Positions 1 to 14,400 of a stretch of 64,000 nucleotides of DNA are shown here, in pieces. This DNA is from Acephala macrosclerotiorum (taxonomy: Eukaryota > Ascomycota > Leotiomycetes > Helotiales > Mollisiaceae). The position numbers were made by a program, and so were the translations under genes. Under the pieces are notes generated by a model that was not told where the DNA came from, made no database searches, and was given only the letters and a program-made list of their open reading frames with translations. The stretch's first letter is position 1. Every line of letters begins with the position of its first letter. The stretch is taken from positions 1 to 64,000 of the forward strand of contig MU119208.1 in the NCBI GenBank assembly GCA_014904845.1, in the 5' to 3' direction.

Positions 1-341
1 AATAAATATTTCGTATAAAACGTTTTATATTTCGCGAAATTATTAAAATTATTAATATAATTATTATTAAAAAAAATAAAATTTATAATATATTACTTAT
101 AAAAATATTTTTTCAATTTATCGATTACAAAAAAGTATTAATATATTTAAAAAATGTAAATAACGATTTAATAATTATAAATTTAAATAAAATAAATTTA
201 AAAGAATTACGTTTTATTTTTTATTTTTACAAATAAATTTAAAAAATAATCAATTATTACTATTAATAATATAAATATTCAAAATATTAAATTTCAAAAA
301 CTATTAATATTAATATTTTATTTTTTTAATTAATTTTATTA

Positions 342-385
342 ATTAATAATAATAATAATAATAACGATAATAATAATAATAATAT
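342..385. repeat. (AAT)n microsatellite
   Basis: Interrupted run of AAT triplets with one ACG interruption near the middle. Simple sequence within the AT-rich block. Confidence 0.6.
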
Positions 386-3300
386 TGTTATTATTAGTTT
401 TTTCGTATAAAATTTTTTGTTTTTTCAAATTTTTTAAATTTTTTAAATTTTTCAATTTATTTATTTTTTGTTTCGATTTTTATATTAATCAAACTCAAAA
501 AATCTATTATTAATAATAACAAATATTATAATATATTTATATTTATATTAAAAAAATATAAAATTATTATTATTTTATTATAATTTAATATTATTTTACT
601 TTAATTAATTCGCGAATTTCAATTAAATAATATATATTCAATAATTAATTATATATACAATATAAATAATATCTAGAAATTAAATATTATTTTTTTTAAT
701 ATTTTAAATTTTATTAATTATATTAAAATTTTAAATATCGTTTACAATATTTACAAGTACTGGTTTATTAAATAATTTTATCGAATTTATTGTATAATAT
801 TTTATAAAAATTTCAATTTATATTTTAAAAACAATAAAAAACAAATTAAAATTATAAAAATATAATTATTTAAAATTTATAAATTATATATTAAAAAAAA
901 AATTAATTTATTTGAATTTATTTTAATACTTATTTTTAATTTATAAATATTTTTACTATTTTTTAATATAAATAAAAAACGTTAACAAAAAATCGATTTC
1001 AATTTTCGCGAGTTTTTATTGTTTTTATTTTTGTTTTTTCGATTAAATTATTTATTAATCTAAAAATTACAATAATTTTTACTTTATAAAATTTCTTTAA
1101 ATAAATAAATAAAAAATTTTATTATTTTTTTTAAGAAAATTAATATATTAAAATTTTATTATCGATAAATTTTTTTTAACGAATTTTTTTTTTTGTATAA
1201 TACGTATTTTTTTTTTATTATTCAATTTTTATAAACGAATTTTAAATTGTAATTATTATTTTATCGATTTTTTAAAAACTATTTTTTTTATTTTGTTATT
1301 TTTTTTTCAATTTATTAAATTTTATTAAAATAATAAAATTATTCAATTTTTTTACAAAAAAAAAATAAATATATTTTAAAATTTAAATTTATTATATATT
1401 AAATTTTTTTTTTTAATAAATTTCAAATAATTTATTCGCGATTTAATAATTAAAAAAAAACAATAAATTAATTATTTCGATTTTTTAAAAAAACTATTTA
1501 AATAAATCTTTTTTCTAATATTAAAAATCGAATTTTAATTGAAAATTTTTTAAAATAAATTTAATTAAATATTATAAAAAAAAAATCTTAAAAATTGAAA
1601 TTGTATATTTATAAAATAAAAACTTTTATCCATTGAAAATACATTAAAAATCTTAAAAACTTTAATTTTTTTATTTTATTTTTTGTAAATTTAATATTTA
1701 TTAATATTAATAAAAAAATTATTAATAATATTATTTATAAAAAACTCAAAAAAATTTATAATAAATTTCGAGTTTTTTTTAAAAATCTATTTCGAGAATC
1801 TTTTAACGACGAATTTTTTTTCAATAATATTTAATTTGAAAAAATCGATACAATTTTCAATATAATTCGTTGTACGAAATTTTTAGATTATTTTATTATT
1901 CAATATAAAATTTTTTAATAATTAAATTATTAGAACTCGTTTGATAATAAATATTTGTATATTTATTAATAAAAACAAATTATAATTCAAATCAAATTAA
2001 TTTTTCAATATTTTAAAATAAAAAAAATAAAAATATTTTTTAATAATAAATTTTTTTTAAATATGAAATTAAAAAATTAATAATATTTATAAAAAATAAT
2101 TAAAAATATTTAATTATTTTTAATAATAAATTTAAATTTAAAATTCGTTTATTTTTTTTCTTTTTATTAAATTTTTTTTTAAAAAAAAACAAATTACAAA
2201 AAAGTTTAATATTAATAAAAATATTGAGAAAATTATTAGATTCTTAAAAAAAAACGATAATAATTTAAAAGATTTCGAATTTTGAATTTTTTATTTAAAG
2301 CGAATTTTTTTTTTTTTTTTAATTCTTTTTTTCGAGACTCGAAACAAGTTTATTATATAAGAAAACAATTGTAATAAAATTATATATTTTTTTTTCAAAA
2401 AATTTTATAAATAATTAATTTCGAAAATAGTACTAATTACGTATTTTTTAGTACATAAAAAGTTTTCACTTATTATAGATTAATTAATAACTTTTTTTAC
2501 TTTTATTTCTATTTTATTAATTAATAAATTGATTTACGAATTACGAATTATTTCGAATAAATTTAATTTATTAATTAAAACGAATTAATTTACGATTGAA
2601 CTTTTTTATTTTGTGTTTTATTGTTTTTCTATAATATTAAATATTGAAAATATATTAATAAAAATGAAACGAATTTTAAAATTGAAAAATCGAAATTTTT
2701 AAAATATATATTAAATTGAAAAAGTAATAATCTTTATAATAATTACTATTAAATACAAAAATATTCTCGAATCGAATATATTAATATAATCGATATTTAA
2801 AAAAATAAATAAATCGATTTATTATAAATTTTAATTAAAATTATTAATATTAAATTTTCGAATTAAAAATTAAATTATTTTTTATTCGAGTACTATATAA
2901 TATTAATTAATATTTACTCGTTAAAAAATAAAAAACTTTTTAATACTATATATAAAATAATCGAAATAATAAAATTAAAAATACTAAAAATTAAAAAATT
3001 TAAAATATTTAAAAAATAATAATTTTTTTTTTTTTTCAATAATATTACGTAATACGTATATTGTTTCGATATTATATAATATCGAATTTAAAATAATAAA
3101 TGTATTTTATATTAATAATTATATTAATTGAAATTAATATAATAAATTGTACAAAAAAAATTAATTTGAAAAAAAATTAATAATAATTTAAAAAATTTAA
3201 AAAAAATATAATATAAAAAAAAATCAATAAAAAAATAATATAATTCAATAAATTAAATTATTATCTTACGTAATATTTTAATAATAAAAATCGAAAATAT

Positions 3301-3492
3301 AAAAATTAATTTTTATAATAAATAATAATTTTTTTTTTATATTTTATAAAATAAAAACAATTTATTAAAAATATTATTAAAAAATTATTAAAAAAAAAAA
3401 TTTTTTATTCGAATTTCTATTGTTAATATTGTAGTACTAAATTTATATTAATATATAATAAAGTTTTTTTAAACGTATTTTTTGATTAATAC

Positions 3493-3615
<123 letters not shown>

Positions 3616-3999
3616 TTTTTTTTTTTTTTTTATTATATTATTATATATTTTTTTTTATTTTTCGTTTCGATTTTATTTATTATTTTTTGAAAATACTTAA
3701 AAACTTTTAATAGAATTAAAAAGTAAATAATATAATATATATTTGTTTTTATTATTTGATATTTTTTTTATTGATATATTATTTTTATTATTAAAATATT
3801 AATTTATTTCAATAAAATCTAAAATAAAATACGTAAAATATATTTTGAAATAATAGTAATTTGAATCGCAAAAATCAAATACGTAATAATAAAATATTTG
3901 TTTTTTCGATACAAATTTATTTTTATTTTTATTTTTATTTTTTTTTTATATTTTTTTTCGCTTTTTATATTTTATATTAAAAACTAATATTAATTGAAT

Positions 4000-4265
4000 A
4001 CTGTAGAAAAGCAATGGAACACAAAGCAAAAAGGCCCAACCGTAGGTCAGTTCGTCTTAGCCAGTGGACTAGACTCATCCGAAGTAATCCGTAATCCGTA
4101 AATCAATCAATCAATCAGTCAGAGTAGAAGTAGAAAGGGTTGTTGATTAGTCTATGGTGAGCGAAAGCTCCTTATGTACTAGAAAACACGTGACCAGCAC
4201 TGCCCTCGAAACTAGCTATTTACAAGGATTTTTGAAGAGAAAGCATATAGCCCTACCACAATACT
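4000..4265. other. Island of normal base composition inside the AT-rich block
   Basis: About 265 bases with ordinary GC content and abrupt edges to AT-rich DNA on both sides. It contains a short AATC tandem run near 4100 and an E-box-like CACGTG near 4188. There is no open frame of note. From about 4139 (TGTTGATTAG) to about 4258 (ACCACA) it has TG...CA ends as a small solo LTR would, but no second copy or clear target duplication is visible. It could be a late insertion after RIP, or a segment too short or unique to be mutated. Confidence 0.6.
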
Positions 4266-6722
4266 TAAAATCGATTACGCGTTATAAAAAATATTTTAAG
4301 ATTTATTATATTGAAAATTAAATTGTTATTAAATACAAATCGATACAATTTTTTATTTTTTTTTTTTGTTTTATTTTTTTTTCGATAATTATATATTGTT
4401 TAATCGACGTATACTCGAATAATTCGAATTGCAAAATAACGATTATAATTCATTTTAAACGTTTTAAATAAAACTTGAAAACGATTCAAATAAAATATTT
4501 TACTATTTATAAAACAATTTTAAAATTTAATTTTATTAAAAAAATTTATTAATACGCGATATAATCGTATACTCGATCTATGAAATTTTTTTTATTAATA
4601 CTTTGATTTCTATATATTAAATAACTAGTCAATTTAATTTTCAATAGTAATTTTAATTTAAATCAAACGAATATATTTTCGAGAAAATTATTATTAATTA
4701 TTAATTTTTAATAAATAATTAGTAAAATAAAAACGATTATAAATTCTACGAATTAAAAAAAATAATAACTCGTAAAATAAATACTATAATTATATTTTGT
4801 TTCAATTTACTATTAATTCGTATTTAATGTACAATTGAATTAATAATAAACGATTTCAAATTTTAATAAATATTCGTAAACCAATTTACGATTTTTTTTA
4901 TCGAATATAAAAAATATAAACGAAATAAATCGATAAATTTTTTAATCTAATAAAATTATTAATTATATTATACTTTTTTTAAATTAATCAAAAATATAAT
5001 ATAAAAATAAATTTTACGTTCGTATTAATATTTTATAATTAAAATAAAAAAAAATAAACAAATAATATTTTTATTATATATTTCAATTTTTTTTTTAAAT
5101 TTATTAACGTTTGAAAATAATATTTTTTTTAAAAATCAAAAAATGATTTGATTTAATTTTCGATTATATAATCGTTTTAATTTTAATAATAATTATTTTT
5201 ATAAGAAAAAAACGATATCAATTAAATAATAATAAAAAATTACATTTTAAATTCAATATCGAAAGTAATAAATTTTATTGTTTTTATATTTGCGATATTT
5301 TAATATTATTTAATATTTTTTTACAAAATCAAAAACAATTAAAAAGTTATATTTACGCGAAAACAATTTAATATTCGTTTATTCGTAATAAAAAAAATTA
5401 AAATAATAATTTTTGTAATTAACGTTATTATTAATTTTAAGATTATTAAAAATTCATACAAAAAAATAATATTAAATTTAAAAAAAATTAAAATTTTAAT
5501 GAAATATATTCGATTATTTTTAATAAATATAAAATTAATAATTTTTATTTAATTCAAAAAATAGTAAAATTTAATAAAAAAAAGTAATATAATATATAAT
5601 TTGTTTTTAATTATAATTAGTCGATATTATTAATCAAATTTAATTACTTGAAAATAATATAAAAAAAAAAAATAAAAAAAAATATAATTATTAAAAATAA
5701 TAAAATTTTTTTATTTGTTTTGAAAATAATATTTTAATTAATTAATTTTAAAAAATAATCAATTTAAAAATAATATTAATACGAATAAAAAATTTTTATA
5801 TAATTATTATAATAACAAATTCGCATCTAAAAATAAATTTAATTAATTCGTTTTAATATTTATTGAGTAATATAATTCTATCGAATAATACTCGTTTATC
5901 GAATTAATATCGTTTATTAAACGAATTACGTTTGTTTAATTAATTCAAAAAAAAAAAAAAATAATAATATTTAAAATATTTAATTCGATAAATTATATTT
6001 TGACGTATTATAAATATAGTAAAATTGATATTAATTTTAAATACTTATTTTTAATTCGAAAAAGAAAAAAACACGTAAATTTAATTTATATTGAATTTTA
6101 TAATCGATTAATTAATACAAATTGCAATTGTAAAACAAAATATTACGAAAAAATTTAAATCAAAAATCGATATTTATTTCGAAAACAATAAAAACGAAAT
6201 ATTTTATTTTATTTTTCTATAAAATTGCGATTAAAAAATTTTCGTCAAAAAAATTAAAAAAAATCTTAATAAAAATTTCTTTTAAACTGATTTTAATACT
6301 TGAAATAAATATGAAAAAAATTATAATAAATACGTAATATATAATTTAAAAAATCTTAAAAATATAATTAATTTAATAATCAATTTCAAATAAATATAAA
6401 TTCAAATATACGATAATAATAATCAATTTAATTATAACGATTAACAATTGAAAAATAAATTAATTTTTGTAATATTAAATAAATTTTAATTAAAAAATTA
6501 ATCTTTATAAAATAATCAAATAAAATCGAAAATAATTTGAATTACAATTACAAAAAAACTTGTATTTAAAAAAAATCGTTTTAATTATTAAATATTTTAA
6601 TTTTATATTAAATTGTACGATATTGTTTAAAAATTAATATAATTACTATTTATTAAAATTATTATTTTATAGATTACAATATTTTTTAATTTAAAAATAT
6701 TAAAAATAAATTGATCGATTAT

Positions 6723-6812
6723 ATTTTTATTAACGTATATATTTTTACCAATATATATATTTTCATTAGTACATATATTTTTATTAGTATATAAATTTTT
6801 ATTAACGCATAT
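6723..6812. repeat. 18-bp minisatellite, five units
   Basis: Five consecutive 18-bp units (6723, 6741, 6759, 6777, 6795) built on ATTTTTATTAACGTATAT with one to four differences each. On the minus strand they encode a six-residue repeat of the N-K-N-I-Y-V type inside a 75-codon open frame (6627-6854). That frame is otherwise ordinary AT-rich noise and I do not call it a gene. Confidence 0.7.
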
Positions 6813-7549
6813 AAAACGTATTAAAATATATATATTATTAACGAAAAAAATCAAATTTTATTTTCTAAAATAATAACAATTTTTTTAAACTTATTATTAT
6901 TATTAATAATTATTTTAAATTCAAATATTAAAAATTTAAATATATAATTATTACGTTGTACGCGTTATTAATAAATCATTAATACTATTAGTAATCAATT
7001 AATCAAAAAATATTTTTATTAATATTATTTTATAAAATAATTATAAATTTAATTATTTTATTATTATTAATATTTTATATTTAAATAAAAAATCAATATT
7101 ATAAATAGTAAATTTAATAATAATATTTTAAATAATTAGATTTTTAAAAAATATATTTATAAAAATAATATAAAATATTTTTCAAATATATTAAATTAAT
7201 ATATATTAAAAATTATTAAATTATTTTATTTATAACGTAAAAAAAAAAATTTATTTATAGAATTTTAATAATATACGAAAATAATAACGATTAAAATTCA
7301 AAAAATATTTATTAAAATTTATAATAATATAAAAAAAATAAAAAAATATTATATTTTATTATAATTAATTTATAAAATTATTCAAAATAAATTTATTAAT
7401 AAATAAATCAATAAAAGATTAATTCTATAAATAATAAACAATTTAATAAATTTAAATAAAATTGTATTTATATTATTAATTTTTAAAATATATTTTAAAA
7501 TAATTAATAAAAACGTATTATTTTTATTAATAATTAAAAAAATTAAAAT

Positions 7550-9410
7550 AATTCGCGTAATTATTAAAAAAATACAATATTTATATATCGAATATTAAAT
7601 TACGAATACGTTTGTAATAAAAAATAATTTAAATACGAGATTTATTTTAAATTTATTAATTTTTTTAAATGTATACATTTAATGAAAAAAAAAAAATTAA
7701 AAAAATTTATACAAATTATTAATAACGAAAAAATATATACGATTAATATATTTTATAAATCGATTAAATTTCGTTCGACAATAATTAAATCGTATTATAT
7801 AAAAAAAGTATTTTATAAAAAAATTATTAACGAAAAATTACTTTTTATATTTTTTTTATTCGATAAATTAAATTAAAACAATTCGAATAATAAATTATTA
7901 ATAAAACGACGCGATCGAAAACGATCGAAAAAATTATATAATAATAAAAAAATATTCAATAAAAAATTACAATAAAATAAATATTATTAATTTATTAAAA
8001 ACTATAATAATAATAAAGATTTTAATAATATATTTATTATTATTATTAAAAACGAAAACGAAATATTTATAACGTTTATAATAAATAAAAAAAAAATTAA
8101 TATAAAACTCTTATTACAATTACAAAAAAAAAACGTAATTATTATATTTAAAATATTATTCGAAAAATTTTAATAAAAAAAATCGACGATTTAATCGTGA
8201 AAAAAAATTTTTAATTCGTTAAATTTAATTTTATTAAATATATTAAAATTCGTATATTTAATTTAAAATTAATTAATAAAATTAAAAATAAAATCATTAA
8301 TAATTTAAAAATATAATAATAATAAAAAATTTAATTTTAATATAATTTTTAATTATTCAAAAAATTAATCAATGAATTATTATTATATTAATACGTTTTT
8401 AATTTAATTTTCAAATAAAATAATTAAAATAAAAATATATTAATAAATTACATATTACGAATATTATAAAAAAAAATTATAAATAGTTATATTTATATAC
8501 GATTTTTATTTTTTGATTATAATTAAAAAAAAAATATTTAATATTATTAAAATATAAACGAATAATATATTTATATTAATAATAAAATTCAAAGTAATTT
8601 TTATATTAAAATTTTTATTAATTTAATATATAAAAATAATTTAATTATAATAAAAAAATAAAAATCCAAAATTCAAATTAATAAATTTCAAATTATTAAA
8701 TTTATAAATTAAATATAAAAAACAATATATTTAAAATATTTATATTATTACAATTTATTAATTTAAAACAATTTTCGATTTATTTATTACTATTTAATAT
8801 TAAAATTCGATCGAAAACGAAATTATTATATTAAATAAAAAACTCGAATAATAAATTAAAAATTTAAATCGAAAATTTAAATACGTTGTTTTAAATTTAT
8901 TAATAATAAAATTTTTCGTTTTTATCGATAAATCGTTTATAAACAATAAAAATTTCAATTTTTAAATTAAATATAAAATTATTTTTATAAACGAAAATAA
9001 AAAAAATAATAAAAAATTCAAAATTTAAATTTTTTTTATTTATTATAATTTTATTAAAAATAAACGAATTATTAAAAACGTACTAATTTTAAAAATCTAT
9101 AAAATAATAATAAAAATCGATATAATAATAATAATTGAATTTATTATAAATATAATTATAAAACAATTCGATTTTTTTAATATTTTAATAATCGTATATA
9201 TTAATTTATATTTATTTTACAAATATTTAATCAAATTCGAAACGATTAAAAAAATGCGTTTAATAATTAATATTATAATTTTACGACAATTATATAAACG
9301 AAAAAAACTACAAAAAATCAAATAAATTAATAATTAAAACAATTTAATAAATGTTATAATAAAATCAATTTTTAATAAAACTTTAAAAAAAAATTTTAAA
9401 TATTAATTGT
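7550..9410 (+). mobile_element. RIP-degraded Ty1/Copia polyprotein (integrase tail, RT, RNase H)
   Basis: Read across stops, the plus strand follows the fungal Ty1/Copia Pol protein collinearly. Near 7760-7800 is KFRSTIIKSYY, matching the integrase C-terminal KFRSTVVKPYY type motif, followed by a basic KRRDRKR stretch. Around 8180-8290, after a one-base frame change, is IDDLIV...IRIFN...INKIKNK, the start of the reverse transcriptase. Near 8330-8400 lies the relic of the LTQSPTIQR region, and at 8500-8590 the DPCLL...GMQTDDTLIL region that includes the catalytic DD. From about 8840 to 9409 one frame runs through FVFIDKSF, then ETIKKMRL and LYKRKKL of RNase H, ending in the relic of the DNPADAMTK tail. 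Nearly all differences are C-to-T or G-to-A. It is long dead. LTRs, gag and the integrase core cannot be identified by eye. Confidence 0.85.
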
Positions 9411-10678
9411 TTTAAAATACGAATAAAAAAATAAATTAAAAAATAAAAAATAAAAAATAAAAAATAAAAAAATTTAATTAAAAAAATATTTGTTTTTAAT
9501 ATTGCAATTATTTGAAATTTTAAATTAAAAATAAATTTTTTTTTTTAAATTTAAAATTTATAAATTCTAACGAATTTTAAAAATAATATTAATAAATTAA
9601 CGTTGTTTTTAATATTCAATTATATAATTTTTATTTTTTTAATATTTTTATTTGTATTAAAATTAGTGAATTTTATATATTTATAATATATAATAAAAAA
9701 AAAATATAATTTTATTCGTTTAAATTATTAAAAACAATAATATTTTTATTATAAAAAAAAAATTATTAATATCGAAACAAATATTATATAATATTCACGT
9801 ACGACTCGAAATCGCATATAATTAATATTATTTTATTTTTATTTTCGAAGTAAAATTTTTATATTTCGAGTTTCGCTTTTTAAATAATTTTAATAAATTA
9901 TAAATCAATACGTATATTAAAATTCAAAGAAAATTTTACGTGCGTTCGATTAATTATTATTAGTAATTTTTGATATTTTTAATATAATATTAATATAATT
10001 AATTTTGATTAAAATTATTTAAAATTTTTACGAAAATATAATATTAATATTATTTTAAACATTTTAACGAAAAACAATATAAATATTTTAAATTATTTAA
10101 AAAATTTAATTATATTAAAAAAAATTATTATTTCGAATTTATATTATTAAATATTTAATTCGATTTTTAAAATAAATAAACGAAATTAATTATTATTATT
10201 TTAAAAATTATATTTAAATTATAATATAAAATTTTTTAAATTTTTTTTATTTATTATTTTTAAAAAAAATTATTATATACGAATATTTAATTATAATTTA
10301 AAAAAATAAAAATATATTTATAATTGATAATTTAATTAAATTTTATATAATTAATAAAAAACGAATTTTAATAATAATAAAATAATTAAAAAAAAATTTA
10401 TATTAATATTAAAATTAATAAAAAAAAATTAAAAATTAAAAAATACGTATTTTAAAAAATTTTTAATAATATTTTTTATATTATTTCGAATTTAAAAAAT
10501 AATAATAAAAAATTTATTTAAAATCTCGAAAATATAATAAAAAAATGTTTTAATTTTAATTATTAAAAAAAAAAAAAAAATTAAAAAAAAATTTTTTTAT
10601 TTAAATAAAAAAAATTTTATTTTAATAAATTTTTATATATTAAATTATAAAATATTTTTCTCGTTTCAAAAAAAAATT
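9411..10678. other. AT-rich DNA, no gene seen
   Basis: Presumed 3' end of the Copia relic and flanking repeats. A slightly less degraded patch with several CpGs lies at about 9800-9960 and could be LTR remains. No frame longer than expected by chance. Confidence 0.5.
9437..9471. repeat. (TAAAAAA)5 tandem repeat
   Basis: Five perfect 7-bp units directly downstream of the Copia polyprotein relic. Simple sequence that may mark the old polypurine-tract/3' LTR junction. Confidence 0.7.
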
Positions 10679-10719
10679 TCGTTCGTTATCGATTCGCAAG
10701 CGAACCAATCAGCGAACGA
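10679..10719. repeat. Imperfect inverted repeat (hairpin) in AT-rich DNA
   Basis: TCGTTCGTTATCGATTCGC is followed after AA by its imperfect reverse complement ending in GCGAACGA. The arms are about 19-20 bases, and several of the differences between them are transitions of the RIP type. The patch is clearly richer in G and C than its surroundings. It may be a relic of a transposon end or a regulatory dyad. Confidence 0.45.
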
Positions 10720-10940
10720 GCTTTTTTTTTCTTTATTCGATGTACATTTTACTTCGTAGATCTCGTAAAAATATTTTTACAAAAAATTTTAAAATTTTCG
10801 ATTTTGGTAATTTATTTTTATTTCAAATTTCAAATTAATAATTTTTAATTTAAACGTTTTATAAGTATTTGAAATTAATATAAATAAAATAATAATTTAA
10901 AATTTTATCGAGCGATAAAATCGATAAATTAATAAATTTT

Positions 10941-11400
10941 TTAGTATTTAAAATAAAAACGTACTACGAAGTTTTATATTACTAAAAAAATACTTTTTAA
11001 AATTCTCGTTTTTTATATTAAATTATTATAATCGATTTAATTAATTTGAATTACTTTATTTAATATATAATTTTAAAAAGAAATTTTTTAAAAAAAATTT
11101 CAAAAATTGTATAATTATTTTAAAATTTAAATATTTTAATATTTTAAATAAAAACGCATTTTTAATAAAGTTTTATACTAGAAAAATATTTTTTAAAATT
11201 TTCGTTTTTTATATCGAATTATTACGATCAATTCAATTAATTTAAATTACTTTTTTTAATATATAATTTTAAAAAAAAATCTTTTAAAATTTTCTTTAAA
11301 AACTGCGTAATTATAAAAATATTCAATATTTAAATAAATTAATATTTTAATATTTAAAATAAAAACGTATTTAAAAAAATTTTAAAATCGCGATTTTTAT
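10941..11400. repeat. Tandem repeat of ~200 bp, two full and one partial unit
   Basis: The landmark AAATAAAAACG recurs at 10951, 11146 and 11357 (spacings 195 and 211). The sequence between landmarks aligns over its length: an AGTTTTATA.. segment, then CGTTTTTTATAT, then an AATTACTTT..TTAATATATAATTTT segment. The third unit fades after about 50 bases. All units are RIP-degraded. Confidence 0.65.
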
Positions 11401-14400
11401 TAAATATAATTATATTTTATTAATTTGTATAACAACAAATTAATAAAATCGTTTAAAATTTAAAATTTCAAAATATTTAATTGAATTTTAATTTATTTAC
11501 AAGTTTTATACAATTTGAATTAATTAATAAATAAAAATTGTAAACGTAATTATAATAACGAGATTTTAATATTTTTTATTAAAGCGATTACATATTATTT
11601 TGAAATTACAAAATCGTCGAATTTTTAATAAATTAATTAAATTACTATATTTGAATATTTCGATTAAATTTAATATTTTTTGTTTATAGTTGAAATAATT
11701 CGTATTACGTAAATAATACATTAATTTAAAAAAATTAATATTAATTTTTAAAATAAATAATTAATAATAAAATTCAATTTAATTATTTTTATAATATATT
11801 TAAAAAAAAAAAAAATTATAAAAACGAATTCGAATTAAAATTTAAATTTAATTTTAGATTTAAAATAAAATTTAATTTATTATTTAAATTAAATATTTTA
11901 TTCGATATTTTTTTTAAATTTTTTAAATTTTTTATTTTTAAATATAAAATCGTATTTAATATTAAATAAATTATATTTTTAAATTGAATTTTAAAATATT
12001 ATAATATAATCGTAATTAAATACGAATTATTTTATTTATTTTATATAATATAATTTTTTTTCGTAAAATTTTTATTAAAAATCGAATTTAAAAACGTAAT
12101 AAAAATTAAAAATAAATTTAACGAAATATTTTTAAAATAAATTTTAATTAATTACAAATTATTATTTATAATATATTTTAAAATAAATTATATTTCGATT
12201 TGCGATTTTATTAATTTTTTAAAAATATTCGAATTATATTATTTTTTAATTTTAATTTTTACGATCGAAAAATTATTTAATATTATATTTTAATAAATTA
12301 TATTATACGATTTAAAATTTCAATTTTTTAATTTATTTTTAATTTAAATAATACGAAAAATCTCGTTATTATATATATTATTAATATATTTATTTTATTT
12401 ATTTTTATTAAATTTAAATTATAATAATTATAAAAATAAATAATAATCGATAATTTATTTATTATTATATTATATTTCTATTTTATAATAAAAAGTTTTT
12501 TTTAAAAAAAAATTTATATTAATTTTAATATTATTAAAATTTTAAATTTTATTAATAATTATTTTAATATTATAAAATTTAATAATCGAAATATATTTTA
12601 TTTTTACGAGTTTATTTAATTCTCGAATAATTTTAATTTTAAAATTATATTTAAAAAAGTTTTAAATTTTATTAAATTTAAAAAACGAATTATTAAATAT
12701 ATAATTTTTATAATTTTAAAAAAAGAATTATTTTAAACGAATAAATTTTTATTACAATTATTATAATTAAATAAGTGAATTTTTCGTTTATAAAAAATAT
12801 TAGAATTGAATTTTTTAAAAAGATTTAAAATACAAATTTAATATAATTAATTTTTGCGTTCAAATTTATAAATTTAAATTTTTTAAAACGATTTAATTTT
12901 CGCGAAATAAAAAAATTAAAATTATTATTTTATTATTTAAATAAAATTAAATATATATAAATATTAAATTAAAAATTATTAAATTTTCATAAAACGATTT
13001 TAATAATATAAAAAATATTATATTATTAATATATATTTTAAATTTAATTATAATATTATTTTTTTTATTAAAAAAATAAATAAATTTTTTTTTAAATATT
13101 TTATATATTAAATTATATAATTAAAAATAATATATAAATATTTAATTTTATTTTAACGATCGTTTTTTATAAATTTACTAAAAAAAAAATTATTATTAAT
13201 TTTTAAAAAAAGATTTAATCGTATTAATTAAATAAATTTAGTTTTTAAAATTTATAATCGATTTTAATACGATCGAAATATAAAAATTATAATAATATAT
13301 ATTAATTTTTTAAAATAATTAATATATTATATATTTAATAATAATAAAAAAAGTTTTAATTATATTAAATGAAATAATATTTATAATATTATAATATTTT
13401 TTTTAAATCGATTTTATTAACGTTTTATTATTATAATTAAATAATAATATAATATTAAATTTCGATTTAAAATTTAATTAATAAAAATTTAATTAAAAAT
13501 TTAAAACGAGTTTAATATATTTGACATTTAATTAAAATTTTTAATTTAAATTTGTAATATTAAATTTTACTAATTTTTGTATAAATAAAAAACGAGCGAA
13601 TTTTTATATTTATTACGTATATTAAAACTTTCGTTTAAAAAACTTTTATTTATATAAATATAATTATTAAATTAATATTTTATTAAATAATAAAATTTTT
13701 AAATCGAGATTCTTTTTTTAATTTTTAGTATTTTTAATTTAAAATTTATTATTAATAAAAAATATTTTAATTTAAAAATAATTTCAAAAAAAATAATATA
13801 TATATTTCGACGATTTACGAAATTATAACAATATAAAAAAAAATTACTTAAAAATAAAATATTAAAAAACGATATTTATAAATATTTATTAATAATTTTT
13901 GTATTTTAAAATCGATTATAAAAACTTTTTACGAATTACGTTTTAAATTGAATTTAATTTTTTTTTTTTTTTTTCGAAAAACGTTTATTTTTATATTTAA
14001 TATTTTATTTTTTTCGTATTATTTTTTTATATTTAAATTTTAATAAAAGAATTTAAAAATTTATATCGTTTTAAAAATAAAATTAAATGAAATCGTTTAA
14101 TTTAAAATTTAAATATAAATAAATAAATAAATTTTATTAAAAATAATATTTTATTATAAAACGATAAAAACGAATAAATAATAAAATATTCGATTAAAAA
14201 ATTAGTAAATTATTATAATATTAATAAAAAAAACTATTTTTAAATAAATTCGAAAAATTAAAAATTAAAAATTTGTTTTTAATTTTATTTATTTTTAAAA
14301 ATTAAAATAAATTAAATTAAAAATAAAATTATTATTAAATTAAAATTTAAAAAATCGAATTTCAATAAATTTAATAAAACGTTAAATTTTATTATTTTTA

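Noticed and set aside
7682..7876. 64-codon frame as an independent gene
   Set aside because: It is a piece of the RIP-degraded Copia integrase tail, not a gene of its own.
12240..12700. Minus-strand IRELNK-like motif suggesting Gypsy reverse transcriptase
   Set aside because: Only one short match; the following catalytic regions could not be aligned.
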